Shown: one piece after another, positions 1 through 4,858 of the stretch
Layout of the letters: each line of letters begins with the position of its first letter
Position numbering within the stretch: the first letter of the stretch is position 1
Origin: Alphaproteobacteria bacterium
GTDB taxonomy: Bacteria > Pseudomonadota > Alphaproteobacteria > Rs-D84
Assembly: GCA_024402755.1 (NCBI GenBank)
Contig: JAKSTD010000014.1
Coordinates: forward strand, 1-7,547
DNA length: 7,547 bases
Direction: 5' to 3'
Made by a program: the position numbers and the translations under genes
The notes under the pieces: generated by a model
What the model was told of the DNA's origin: nothing
The model's database searches: none
The model's input: the letters and a program-made list of their open reading frames with translations, nothing else

Positions 1-32
1 ACTTGTAATCACGGTTGTATAGGAGATTGTCA

Positions 33-263
33 ATGCCTAATGTAATGCAACAATTATTTGTAATGAACATTGAATCATTGTTAAAAGAATATGCTGCATA
101 TCGTGCTTTTAATAAATCGGACTGTGTTATAAATATGCGTATTCCACATCAAATATTAGAAAAGATAAAAGAATTGGCTGATGCACAACACGTCCCGTAT
201 CAATCATTGATATCTTCTGTTTTATTTTCACTGGCGAATATTGACGATTCAAAAAAAGATTAA
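33..263 (+). CDS. CopG-type ribbon-helix-helix antitoxin-like protein
   Basis: A 76-residue protein. The ATG at 33 is chosen because AGGAG (21-25) lies 7 bases upstream; a TTG at 15 is in frame but has no such site. Residues 31-37 (CVINMRI) form a likely beta strand. They are followed by helix A (about 38-53, PHQILEKIKELADAQH) and helix B after the turn VPYQS (55-67). This is the arrangement of the short ribbon-helix-helix antitoxins of the CopG/BrnA type, where the strand pairs in a dimer and binds the operator while a tail neutralises the toxin. Residues 1-30 are an N-terminal extension. By family knowledge such proteins act in type II toxin-antitoxin operons and autoregulate them. No toxin gene is visible: downstream is a terminator, so a partner would have to lie upstream, beyond the window edge. 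It could instead be a stand-alone small DNA-binding regulator. The fold call is fairly firm; the antitoxin role is inference. Confidence 0.72.
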   Translation: MPNVMQQLFVMNIESLLKEYAAYRAFNKSDCVINMRIPHQILEKIKELADAQHVPYQSLISSVLFSLANIDDSKKD

Positions 264-278
264 AATAAATATCACAAC

Positions 279-309
279 AAAAAGACCGCGCATTTTGCGC
301 GGTCTTTTT
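279..309. terminator. Symmetric bidirectional intrinsic terminator
   Basis: A perfect 13-bp inverted repeat: A-tract plus GACCGCGC (279-291), loop ATTTT (292-296), then GCGCGGTC plus T-tract (297-309). The A-run on one side and the T-run on the other make it work in both directions. It lies 15 bases after the + strand antitoxin-like gene and 14 bases beyond the stop of the minus-strand pilin-like gene, so it probably ends both converging transcripts. Confidence 0.87.
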
Positions 310-323
310 AATATCAAATTGTT

Positions 324-680
324 TTACCATTTTGTAACCAAATCGTTACCACACCCAATCATACTCATTCCAGATGCAGACAACATAAAACTTAATAACA
401 CACCAATCATAAACAACAAGATAAAGCCAACCAATAAACCTGTTCCCTTCTTTTTAACATCATCCATTTTCGCTTCACCTTTGGATATAAAATCCCATGC
501 CCAACCAGCGATATAAAACGCGGCACCAATAAACGCAGCAATTCTTAAAATATTAAAAATACTATGTAATTTATTAAGCAACTCACAAAATGGTGTTGCA
601 TCCAATTCTCCTGCGAACAAGGGGGTCGACACCATCAAGCCGATTAAAGCAAAATTAATTTTATTCATAATTTTTTTCAT
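324..680 (-). CDS. Exported two-helix protein, VirB2/TrbC pilin-like
   Basis: A 118-residue protein. The ATG at 680 follows AGGAG (692-688) with a 7-base gap; an in-frame upstream ATG at 734 lies inside the terminator and promoter region and has no such site. Residues 1-23 look like a signal peptide (basic KKIMNK, hydrophobic core, PLFA, cleavage before GELDA). Two transmembrane helices follow at about 43-65 and 80-103, joined by a charged loop (66-79, KGEAKMDDVKKKG). The mature protein would have both ends in the periplasm and the loop in the cytoplasm, as in VirB2/TrbC pilins of type IV secretion and conjugation systems. Single cysteines at 32 and 110 would both face the periplasm and could form a disulfide. 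No other secretion gene (virB3, virB4, virB10 and so on) is in view, so this is an orphan here. The topology is clear; assignment to the pilin family rests on topology and size alone, and a small unrelated membrane protein is possible. Confidence 0.6.
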   Translation of the reverse strand: MKKIMNKINFALIGLMVSTPLFAGELDATPFCELLNKLHSIFNILRIAAFIGAAFYIAGWAWDFISKGEAKMDDVKKKGTGLLVGFILLFMIGVLLSFMLSASGMSMIGCGNDLVTKW

Positions 681-705
681 ATAAAAGCTCCTTTCTTTTC
701 TTTCT

Positions 706-734
706 ATTTTATCATAAAAAAAGCGACCATACAA
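706..734 (-). promoter_or_regulatory. Candidate promoter of the pilin-like gene
   Basis: Reading the minus strand, TTGTAT (734-729) and TAAAAT (711-706) are separated by 17 bases, placing a start site near 699 and giving a leader of about 20 bases with the AGGAG site. The -35 match is weak (3 of 6). The preceding terminator at 737-764 implies that a promoter should lie here. Confidence 0.33.
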
Positions 735-736
735 AT

Positions 737-764
737 AAAAAAGTGCCGATTTAATTTCGGCACC
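737..764 (-). terminator. Intrinsic terminator of the lipoprotein gene
   Basis: On the minus strand a 7-bp stem GTGCCGA / TCGGCAC (763-757 with 749-743), 7-base loop, is followed directly by six T (742-737). It starts about 20 bases after the lipoprotein stop codon and separates that transcript from the pilin-like gene downstream. A T-rich run on the other side may give weaker activity in the + direction. Confidence 0.77.
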
Positions 765-782
765 GTTTTATTTTTTCACAAA

Positions 783-1154
783 TTACCCAGCATAAGATGG
801 GACAATTATATATCTTTTGTTCAAAGTGCGTTTTTTACCACAACTTACACAACCACAATTTTGTTCAACTGGTTTTTCTTCGTTAAACACAGGAATAATC
901 GCTTTTCTGTCGTTGCGTTCAAAACCGAAAGTATCGCCATTATATAAATCTTCACATCTTGTGTTACGATACACGATTTTCTTCGCATCTTTCAAAGAAC
1001 GAATTTCGTTATTAAATTTGTCGCCTTTTTCGTTATAGTAATAGATGCAATCTTTACCATCTTGACGATAGCGCAAATCTGTTTTGTAATAATCATAGCC
1101 AGAACAGCCAGCAATCAAAGTCAAACCCAACATTGACAATACAAATTTATTCAT
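783..1154 (-). CDS. Outer-envelope lipoprotein with C-terminal cysteine cluster
   Basis: A 123-residue protein. The ATG at 1154 follows AAGGGA (1167-1162) with a 7-base gap. Residues 1-17 form a lipoprotein signal peptide with lipobox L-I-A-G-C, so cysteine 17 would be lipidated and the protein anchored in the envelope. Position +2 is Ser, which in enterobacterial rules favours sorting to the outer membrane. The mature part is polar and tyrosine-rich at first (YDYYKTDLRYR), then has lone cysteines at 36 and 67. A tight cluster near the end reads CGCVSC (100, 102, 105) and is followed by basic residues. Five cysteines in about 105 exported residues suggest disulfides or metal binding. I do not recognise the family. 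The neighbouring pilin-like gene invites comparison with VirB7, the lipoprotein of type IV secretion, but the two genes are separated by a terminator and this protein is longer than usual VirB7 proteins, so that link is speculative. The gene itself is secure; its function is unknown. Confidence 0.85.
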   Translation of the reverse strand: MNKFVLSMLGLTLIAGCSGYDYYKTDLRYRQDGKDCIYYYNEKGDKFNNEIRSLKDAKKIVYRNTRCEDLYNGDTFGFERNDRKAIIPVFNEEKPVEQNCGCVSCGKKRTLNKRYIIVPSYAG

Positions 1155-1204
1155 TTTGTTTTCCCTTATAGGTTATCTCTCTACTACCCCGATTCGTTAC
1201 TCAA

Positions 1205-1232
1205 ATTTTGACACAAATGTTTTGATTGTCAA
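1205..1232 (-). promoter_or_regulatory. Candidate promoter of the lipoprotein gene
   Basis: On the minus strand a perfect -35 hexamer TTGACA (1232-1227) is followed after 16 bases by CAAAAT (1210-1205), a 4 of 6 match to the -10 consensus. The start site would be near 1198, leaving a leader of about 44 bases. The whole promoter coincides with the dyad at 1208-1232. Confidence 0.42.
1208..1232. promoter_or_regulatory. Dyad-symmetric candidate operator between divergent genes
   Basis: TTGACA (1208-1213) and TGTCAA (1227-1232) are perfect inverted arms. Inside them CAAA (1214-1217) and TTTG (1221-1224) form a second inverted pair around TGT, so the 25 bases are a dyad interrupted only by two extra bases (1225-1226). 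It overlaps the lipoprotein promoter and lies about 40 bases upstream of the fba -10 box, a suitable place for a regulator of one or both genes. The regulator is unknown. Confidence 0.35.
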
Positions 1233-1270
1233 GGTTTTATATAAAAAAAGCACACCTTGCGGACTTTTTG

Positions 1271-1279
1271 TGGTATAAT
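1271..1279 (+). promoter_or_regulatory. Extended -10 promoter of fba
   Basis: A consensus TATAAT (1274-1279) is preceded by TGG, giving the TGN extended -10 element. No good -35 hexamer is present at 16 to 18 bases, which extended -10 promoters tolerate. Transcription would start near 1286, leaving an 18-base leader that contains the GGGAG ribosome binding site (1291-1295). Confidence 0.62.
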
Positions 1280-1303
1280 ATAGAGCATCAGGGAGATTTC
1301 ACA

Positions 1304-2245
1304 ATGCACTATTCCAATTTCGGTCTATCCAACACAAAAAGATTACTTACATGCGCACTGCGTGATGCCTATGCGGTGCCAGCATTTAATTTTTACAACA
1401 TGGAAACACTTAACGCGATACTTAATGCGGCAGAAATCACACAAAGCCCGATTATATTAGCTGTGTCCGAAAGTGCCTTAGAATACATGGGCGATGATAT
1501 TTTGATGGGGATGATAGCGGGCGCAAAATATAAAAAAAATCAAATTGCCTTGCACCTGGACCACGGCCACAGTTTTGAATCTTGCAAGCACGCGATTAAT
1601 TTAGGGTTTTCTTCGGTCATGTTTGACGGTTCTGCCCTGCCGTTGGCTGATAACATAAAGATATCGCGCCGTGTTGCAGATTATGCACACAAATTTGATG
1701 TCTCAGTTGAAACAGAATTGGGGGTATTGTCTGGGTTCGAAGATGAAAACACACAATCTGAATCGCACGCATACACCGACCCTGATATCGTAAAGAATTT
1801 TATAAATCTAACAAAAACCGATTCGTTGGCAATCGCGATTGGCACTTCGCATGGCGCATATAAGCGAAAAAATAACAACGAATCGTTGCGATTCGATATA
1901 TTGAAACAAATTGCAAAAAACATTCCAAACACCCCATTAGTATTACATGGTGCATCAACAATACCGCAAAAATATATCAACACGATAAATAAGTTTGGTG
2001 GGAATATGGAAAATGCCTATGGTATCGCCCCAACACAAATTCGTCATGCAATTTCACTGCACATAGCCAAGGTAAACTTTGATTCTGATTTGCGTCTGGC
2101 ATTTACGGGTGCAGTGCGCGAATATTTGTTTAAACACAAAAATGATTTTAATCCGCGCGATTATTTATCGCGTGCTAAAAACGAAATGACAAAACATTGT
2201 ATTGATATAATCCAAAACATTATGGGTTCTGGGTTTAAGATATAA
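1304..2245 (+). CDS. fba: Class II fructose-bisphosphate aldolase
   Basis: A 313-residue zinc-dependent aldolase that cleaves fructose 1,6-bisphosphate to dihydroxyacetone phosphate and glyceraldehyde 3-phosphate, and runs in reverse in gluconeogenesis; cytoplasmic. The ATG at 1304 is chosen because GGGAG lies 8 bases upstream and the only good promoter is at 1274; longer in-frame starts would lie upstream of the transcript. Visible motifs: HLDHG (84-88) with catalytic Asp86 and zinc ligand His87, FSSVMFDGS (102-110), VETELG (135-140) with the metal-site Glu138, GTSHGAYK (180-187) with His183, and LHGAS (214-218) with His215. KVNFDSDLRLAFTG (256-269) has Asn258 and Arg264 of the substrate site. 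The last block and the C-terminal tail fit fructose-bisphosphate rather than tagatose aldolases. The usual small residue after HGAS is Thr219 here, a mild oddity. The gene stands alone on the + strand, divergent from the lipoprotein gene and convergent with efp. The family is certain; substrate specificity is highly likely. Confidence 0.95.
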   Translation: MHYSNFGLSNTKRLLTCALRDAYAVPAFNFYNMETLNAILNAAEITQSPIILAVSESALEYMGDDILMGMIAGAKYKKNQIALHLDHGHSFESCKHAINLGFSSVMFDGSALPLADNIKISRRVADYAHKFDVSVETELGVLSGFEDENTQSESHAYTDPDIVKNFINLTKTDSLAIAIGTSHGAYKRKNNNESLRFDILKQIAKNIPNTPLVLHGASTIPQKYINTINKFGGNMENAYGIAPTQIRHAISLHIAKVNFDSDLRLAFTGAVREYLFKHKNDFNPRDYLSRAKNEMTKHCIDIIQNIMGSGFKI

Positions 2246-2250
2246 AAGAA

Positions 2251-2284
2251 CAAAAAATAAAAAACGGCGCGGATGTGCCGTTTT
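2251..2284. terminator. Hairpin terminator, stronger in the minus direction
   Basis: AAAACGGCGC (2261-2270), loop GGAT, GTGCCGTTTT (2275-2284) pair over 10 bp with one G-T wobble. In the + direction the T-run after the stem is only what is paired, followed by AAAATAAATT. In the minus direction the stem is followed by a T-rich tract (TTTTTTATTTTTT, 2264-2252). It lies 15 bases after the fba stop but is better built as the terminator for efp transcripts coming from the other side. Confidence 0.72.
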
Positions 2285-2307
2285 AAAATAAATTAAAATG
2301 ATAAAGA

Positions 2308-2374
2308 TGCGCAGTTGTTGGCAAGTACAGTGTAGTAAACCTACATAAACGCGCCAACAACAAGCAGATTTTTT
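2308..2374 (+). terminator. Long nested stem-loop followed by T6 (terminator or small RNA)
   Basis: A perfect 9-bp stem GTTGTTGGC (2314-2322) / GCCAACAAC (2353-2361) encloses a second stem TGTAG (2331-2335) / CTACA (2341-2345) with a 5-base loop. Outside, TGC (2308-2310) and GCA (2364-2366) can extend it across a small internal loop. Two bases later comes T6 (2369-2374). On the + strand this fits a large intrinsic terminator for fba read-through. The same DNA read on the minus strand would form a structured 3' untranslated element of efp. It might instead be an independent small RNA, but I see no convincing promoter. Confidence 0.42.
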
Positions 2375-2382
2375 ATTATAAT

Positions 2383-2952
2383 TTATTTTGCACGTTCTAC
2401 ATATTCTAATGTTTCAGTATTCACAACAATCTTTTCGCCTTGTTCGATAAATGTCGGAACCTGAACACGAACACCGTTATCAAGAATCGCCGGTTTACCG
2501 CCACTGCTGGTTGCTGTTTGTCCCTTTAATGCTGGTTCTGTTTCTTCGACTGTTGCAACAACCGTTTTTGGCAAAGTGATTGATACCGGATGTCCCTCTA
2601 CAAAATTGGCACGAACCAACATTTCTGGCGCCAAGAATTTCATTTGTTCACCCAAAGAATCATTTGGCATTGTAAATTGTTCATAATCAGACAAATTCAT
2701 AAAGAACGCATCTGTCCCATCAGAATACAAATATTGACATTCCAAATCTTCGACCATTAATTTTTCAACCTTGTCTTCGGCGCGCCAACGGTCACCACCT
2801 TTGTTGCCAGAATCAATATCACGAAGGTCCGCCTGGACAAAAGCACCACCCTTACCCGGTTTAACTTTTGTGATTGATGTTACAGAATAACGTTTGCCAT
2901 TGTGAGAAATTACCCAACCCACACGCATATCATTTGCTATAAACGAAGCCAT
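2383..2952 (-). CDS. efp: Translation elongation factor P
   Basis: A 189-residue protein, close to the 188 of E. coli EF-P. It binds between the P and E sites of stalled ribosomes and promotes peptide bond formation at consecutive prolines. The ATG at 2952 is chosen because GAGGT (2963-2959) lies 6 bases upstream and the protein then starts MASFIANDMRVG in the usual way; an earlier in-frame ATG at 2985 adds 11 residues with no family support. The tip loop reads KPGKGGAF (31-38), with Lys34 at exactly the position modified in E. coli by EpmA/EpmB. No modification gene is in view, so the modification state is open. The KOW-like N-terminal domain, middle OB domain and C-terminal OB domain are all present, with the C-terminal signature around VQVPTFIEQGEKI. 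It is the last gene of the minus-strand series, 66 bases after ppa. A candidate -10 (TAAAAT, 2977-2972) has no good -35, so both its own promoter and read-through from ppa are possible. Confidence 0.97.
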   Translation of the reverse strand: MASFIANDMRVGWVISHNGKRYSVTSITKVKPGKGGAFVQADLRDIDSGNKGGDRWRAEDKVEKLMVEDLECQYLYSDGTDAFFMNLSDYEQFTMPNDSLGEQMKFLAPEMLVRANFVEGHPVSITLPKTVVATVEETEPALKGQTATSSGGKPAILDNGVRVQVPTFIEQGEKIVVNTETLEYVERAK

Positions 2953-3006
2953 TTTTTTACCTCTTATTAGTATTTTAACGGACAAAGGATATAATAAAAC
3001 TTTTAT

Positions 3007-3029
3007 ATTCGCAACAATTTATTGCGAAT
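3007..3029 (-). terminator. Hairpin spanning the ppa stop codon, weak terminator candidate
   Basis: ATTCGCAA (3007-3014) and TTGCGAAT (3022-3029) are perfect 8-bp inverted arms with a 7-base loop that contains the ppa stop codon. On the minus strand it is followed by ATATAAAAGTTTTATT, which is not a proper U-tract, so termination would be inefficient. It may instead stabilise the ppa message end or separate ppa and efp partly. Confidence 0.32.
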
Positions 3030-3561
3030 TGTTTTTATGATTTTGGTATTTTTTAATAGCCACCATTATGTAACCTTTGGCCGCGACTTCATCTTCAAAC
3101 CCAGCAACTTTTGACCACGATTCCGGTTCCAAATCTTTATAATGTTGAAAAAAATATTCTATCTTTTTCTTCTCTATTTCTGGTAATTCAGACAAAGTCT
3201 TTACATTTTTATAAAACGAATCTATTTTTTCTGTGGGAACACATATCACCTTTTGATCGCCCCCCGATTGATCTTGTTGTAACAAAACACCAATCGGGCG
3301 AACAGATATCAAAGCCCCAGGAATCAAAGGAGCACTGCTTATCACCAAGCAATCAAGCGGGTCCCCATCTTCACCAAGGGTTTCCGGAAAAAAACCATAA
3401 TTCCCAGGATACATCATCGGTGTTTGCATAATTCGCGACACAACCAAAGTGCCAGTATCTTCACAAAACTCATACTTTACGACACTATCTTTTGGAATTT
3501 CTATGATTGCATTCATAATTTCTGGTGCATCTTTGGGTTGAAAAACATCTTGGATTTTCAT
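3019..3561 (-). CDS. ppa: Inorganic pyrophosphatase, family I
   Basis: A 180-residue cytoplasmic enzyme that hydrolyses pyrophosphate to two phosphates with magnesium, pulling DNA, RNA and protein synthesis forward. The ATG at 3561 follows AAAGG (3575-3571) with a 9-base gap. The signature DGDPLDCL (65-72) is present. Active-site residues sit at the same numbers as in the E. coli enzyme, apart from a one-residue shift at the first: Glu21, Lys29, Glu31, Arg43, Tyr51, Tyr55, Asp65, Asp67, Asp70, Asp97, Asp102, Lys104, Tyr141, Lys142. The last two lie in FFQHYKDLE. It should therefore be fully active and hexameric like other bacterial family I enzymes. It lies between dnaN and efp on the same strand. 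A strong terminator ends only 24 bases before its start codon, leaving little room for a promoter of its own, so its expression may depend on leaky read-through from dnaN. Confidence 0.97.
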   Translation of the reverse strand: MKIQDVFQPKDAPEIMNAIIEIPKDSVVKYEFCEDTGTLVVSRIMQTPMMYPGNYGFFPETLGEDGDPLDCLVISSAPLIPGALISVRPIGVLLQQDQSGGDQKVICVPTEKIDSFYKNVKTLSELPEIEKKKIEYFFQHYKDLEPESWSKVAGFEDEVAAKGYIMVAIKKYQNHKNNSQ

Positions 3562-3585
3562 TTTGCTTTACCTTTGTTATTTCAG

Positions 3586-3617
3586 AAAAAAATCCGCAAC
3601 ATGGCGGACTTTTTTTT
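3586..3617 (-). terminator. Intrinsic terminator after dnaN
   Basis: On the minus strand TCCGC (3608-3604) pairs with GCGGA (3597-3593) around a 6-base loop, flanked by a long A-run before and T-run after (3592-3586), which can pair to extend the stem past one bulged base. It begins within the dnaN stop codon region, and its T-run ends 24 bases before the ppa ATG. The A/T symmetry makes it potentially bidirectional, but no + strand gene approaches it. Confidence 0.78.
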
Positions 3618-4728
3618 ACATTCTCATCGGCATTAACACAAACAACGAATCTGTATCTTTTTCCGTGGACTTGATAATCGTTGGCGATAAAGATTCCTGC
3701 ATTTCCATTTGGAATTTGTCACCTTCGACCTGACCGGCAACATCAAGCAAGAATTTTACATTAAAATTAATAGCAAATGTTGCATCACCGTTATATTCAA
3801 TATCTAATTCCTGGGTAGCAGTTCCCGCATCAGGGCTAGATGCGTTGATAACCAATTTGTTCATTGAAAACGACAAAGATACGGACTTTGTTTTATCAAC
3901 ACTGGCGACAGATACCAAATCAACCGCATTAACAAATTGCTTTCTGTCCAAAACTGCAATTTTATCATTACCCTTTGGAATAACGACACGATAGTTTGGA
4001 TATTGTGCATCAACCAGTTTACTAGTTAATGTAGCCGCACCAATAGTAAAACGCGCCTTGGTATCAGACAATTCAACCAAAACATCATCAACATTCGCAT
4101 CTTCCAACAATTTTGATAATTCACCAATCACACGACGCGGAATAATCACAGATGGCATCCCCGCCGCATCCGCCGGCGCTTTAATCGCACACAAAGCCAT
4201 TCTTTGCGCATCAGTTGCAACCGCAGTCAATTTGCCAGTATCTTCTGAAATATGAAAATAAATACCACCCAAATGATAACGAACATCATCTGTTGGAATT
4301 GCGAACTTTGTTTGATTTATCAAATGCGCCAAATCACCCGTTGTCATTTGGAATTTTGTACTTAAATTCCCACCAGCCATCGCCGGAAAATTTTCTGCCG
4401 ACAAAGTTGGTAAATGAAACACTGCACGTCCACTGGACACAACCAACAGGTCCCCAGATTGTTTAAAACTGATTTCTGCATCATCTGGCAATTTGCGAAC
4501 AATGTCATACAACATTTGAACCGGGACAGTCGTTTTTCCAGACAAAGTAATATCCGCCGCAACATGTTCAACCAATTCCAAATCAACATTTGTTGCAGAC
4601 AAAATTAAATCATCGCCCACTTCTATTTTAACATTAACTAATATAGGCAAAGCGGCACGTTTTTCAACAATCGACTGCATATGCCCCAGCGCACGTATTA
4701 AAACCTGACGAAACACCGAAAATTCCAT
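3616..4728 (-). CDS. dnaN: DNA polymerase III beta subunit (sliding clamp)
   Basis: A 370-residue protein (E. coli: 366) that dimerises into a ring around DNA and tethers polymerase III and other partners. The ATG at 4728 follows AGGAG (4739-4735) with a 6-base gap. The three repeated clamp domains can be traced at roughly 1-120, 125-245 and 250-370. Recognisable segments are EKRAALPILVNVKIE near residue 25, SAENFPAM near 110, ATDAQRMAL in domain 2, LVDAQYPNYRVVIP in the linker region, and the C-terminal LMPMRM that forms part of the partner-binding pocket. It is not beside dnaA or recF here: cdaA is upstream and ppa downstream. Its own promoter (4775-4804) and a strong terminator (3586-3617) suggest it can form a one-gene unit. 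A candidate palindrome sits between the promoter hexamers. Confidence 0.98.
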   Translation of the reverse strand: MEFSVFRQVLIRALGHMQSIVEKRAALPILVNVKIEVGDDLILSATNVDLELVEHVAADITLSGKTTVPVQMLYDIVRKLPDDAEISFKQSGDLLVVSSGRAVFHLPTLSAENFPAMAGGNLSTKFQMTTGDLAHLINQTKFAIPTDDVRYHLGGIYFHISEDTGKLTAVATDAQRMALCAIKAPADAAGMPSVIIPRRVIGELSKLLEDANVDDVLVELSDTKARFTIGAATLTSKLVDAQYPNYRVVIPKGNDKIAVLDRKQFVNAVDLVSVASVDKTKSVSLSFSMNKLVINASSPDAGTATQELDIEYNGDATFAINFNVKFLLDVAGQVEGDKFQMEMQESLSPTIIKSTEKDTDSLFVLMPMRM

Positions 4729-4774
4729 AACATACTCCTGTTTTCTTTCTTATTCTTATTTATCTTTATACGAG

Positions 4775-4804
4775 ATTTTACCAAAAAATACCGATTCGGT
4801 GCAA
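4775..4804 (-). promoter_or_regulatory. Candidate dnaN promoter with internal palindrome
   Basis: On the minus strand TTGCAC (4804-4799) and TAAAAT (4780-4775) are 18 bases apart, and TGG before TAAAAT gives an extended -10, the same element as at fba. The spacer contains an 11-base palindrome ACCGA-T-TCGGT (4790-4800), too tight to be a hairpin but suitable as a protein binding site. The start site would be near 4768, with a leader of about 40 bases. A weaker alternative is TTGTCA (4845-4840) with TAGATT (4824-4819). I see no terminator between cdaA and this promoter, so cdaA transcripts may also read into dnaN. Confidence 0.5.
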
Positions 4805-4858
4805 GAGTAAATCTGCACAATCTAAAAATAATTAAATATTGACAAAAAATGTTTTTAT

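Noticed and set aside
241..516. 91-codon open frame on the + strand overlapping the antitoxin-like tail, the terminator and the pilin-like gene
   Set aside because: It would have to be read through a strong symmetric terminator, and it lies antisense to a gene with a good start and a signal peptide.
1243..1273. Possible hairpin between the A-run at 1243-1249 and the T-run at 1265-1269 upstream of fba
   Set aside because: Only 3 to 4 weak pairs can form inside, and the stretch is better explained as the fba promoter region.
1226..1303. N-terminal extension of the aldolase by 26 residues
   Set aside because: It would begin upstream of the likely transcription start near 1286, and its residues do not resemble the family's N-terminus; the ATG at 1304 has a proper ribosome binding site.
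1681..1983. 100-codon open frame on the minus strand inside fba
   Set aside because: Antisense to a certain gene with catalytic motifs; no start signal and no recognisable domain.
2285..2313. Possible promoter for a small RNA in the fba-efp gap
   Set aside because: TAAAAT-like boxes are present by chance in such AT-rich DNA and no -35 element is found at proper spacing.
3111..3431. 106-codon open frame on the + strand inside ppa
   Set aside because: Antisense shadow of a gene whose active-site residues are all present.
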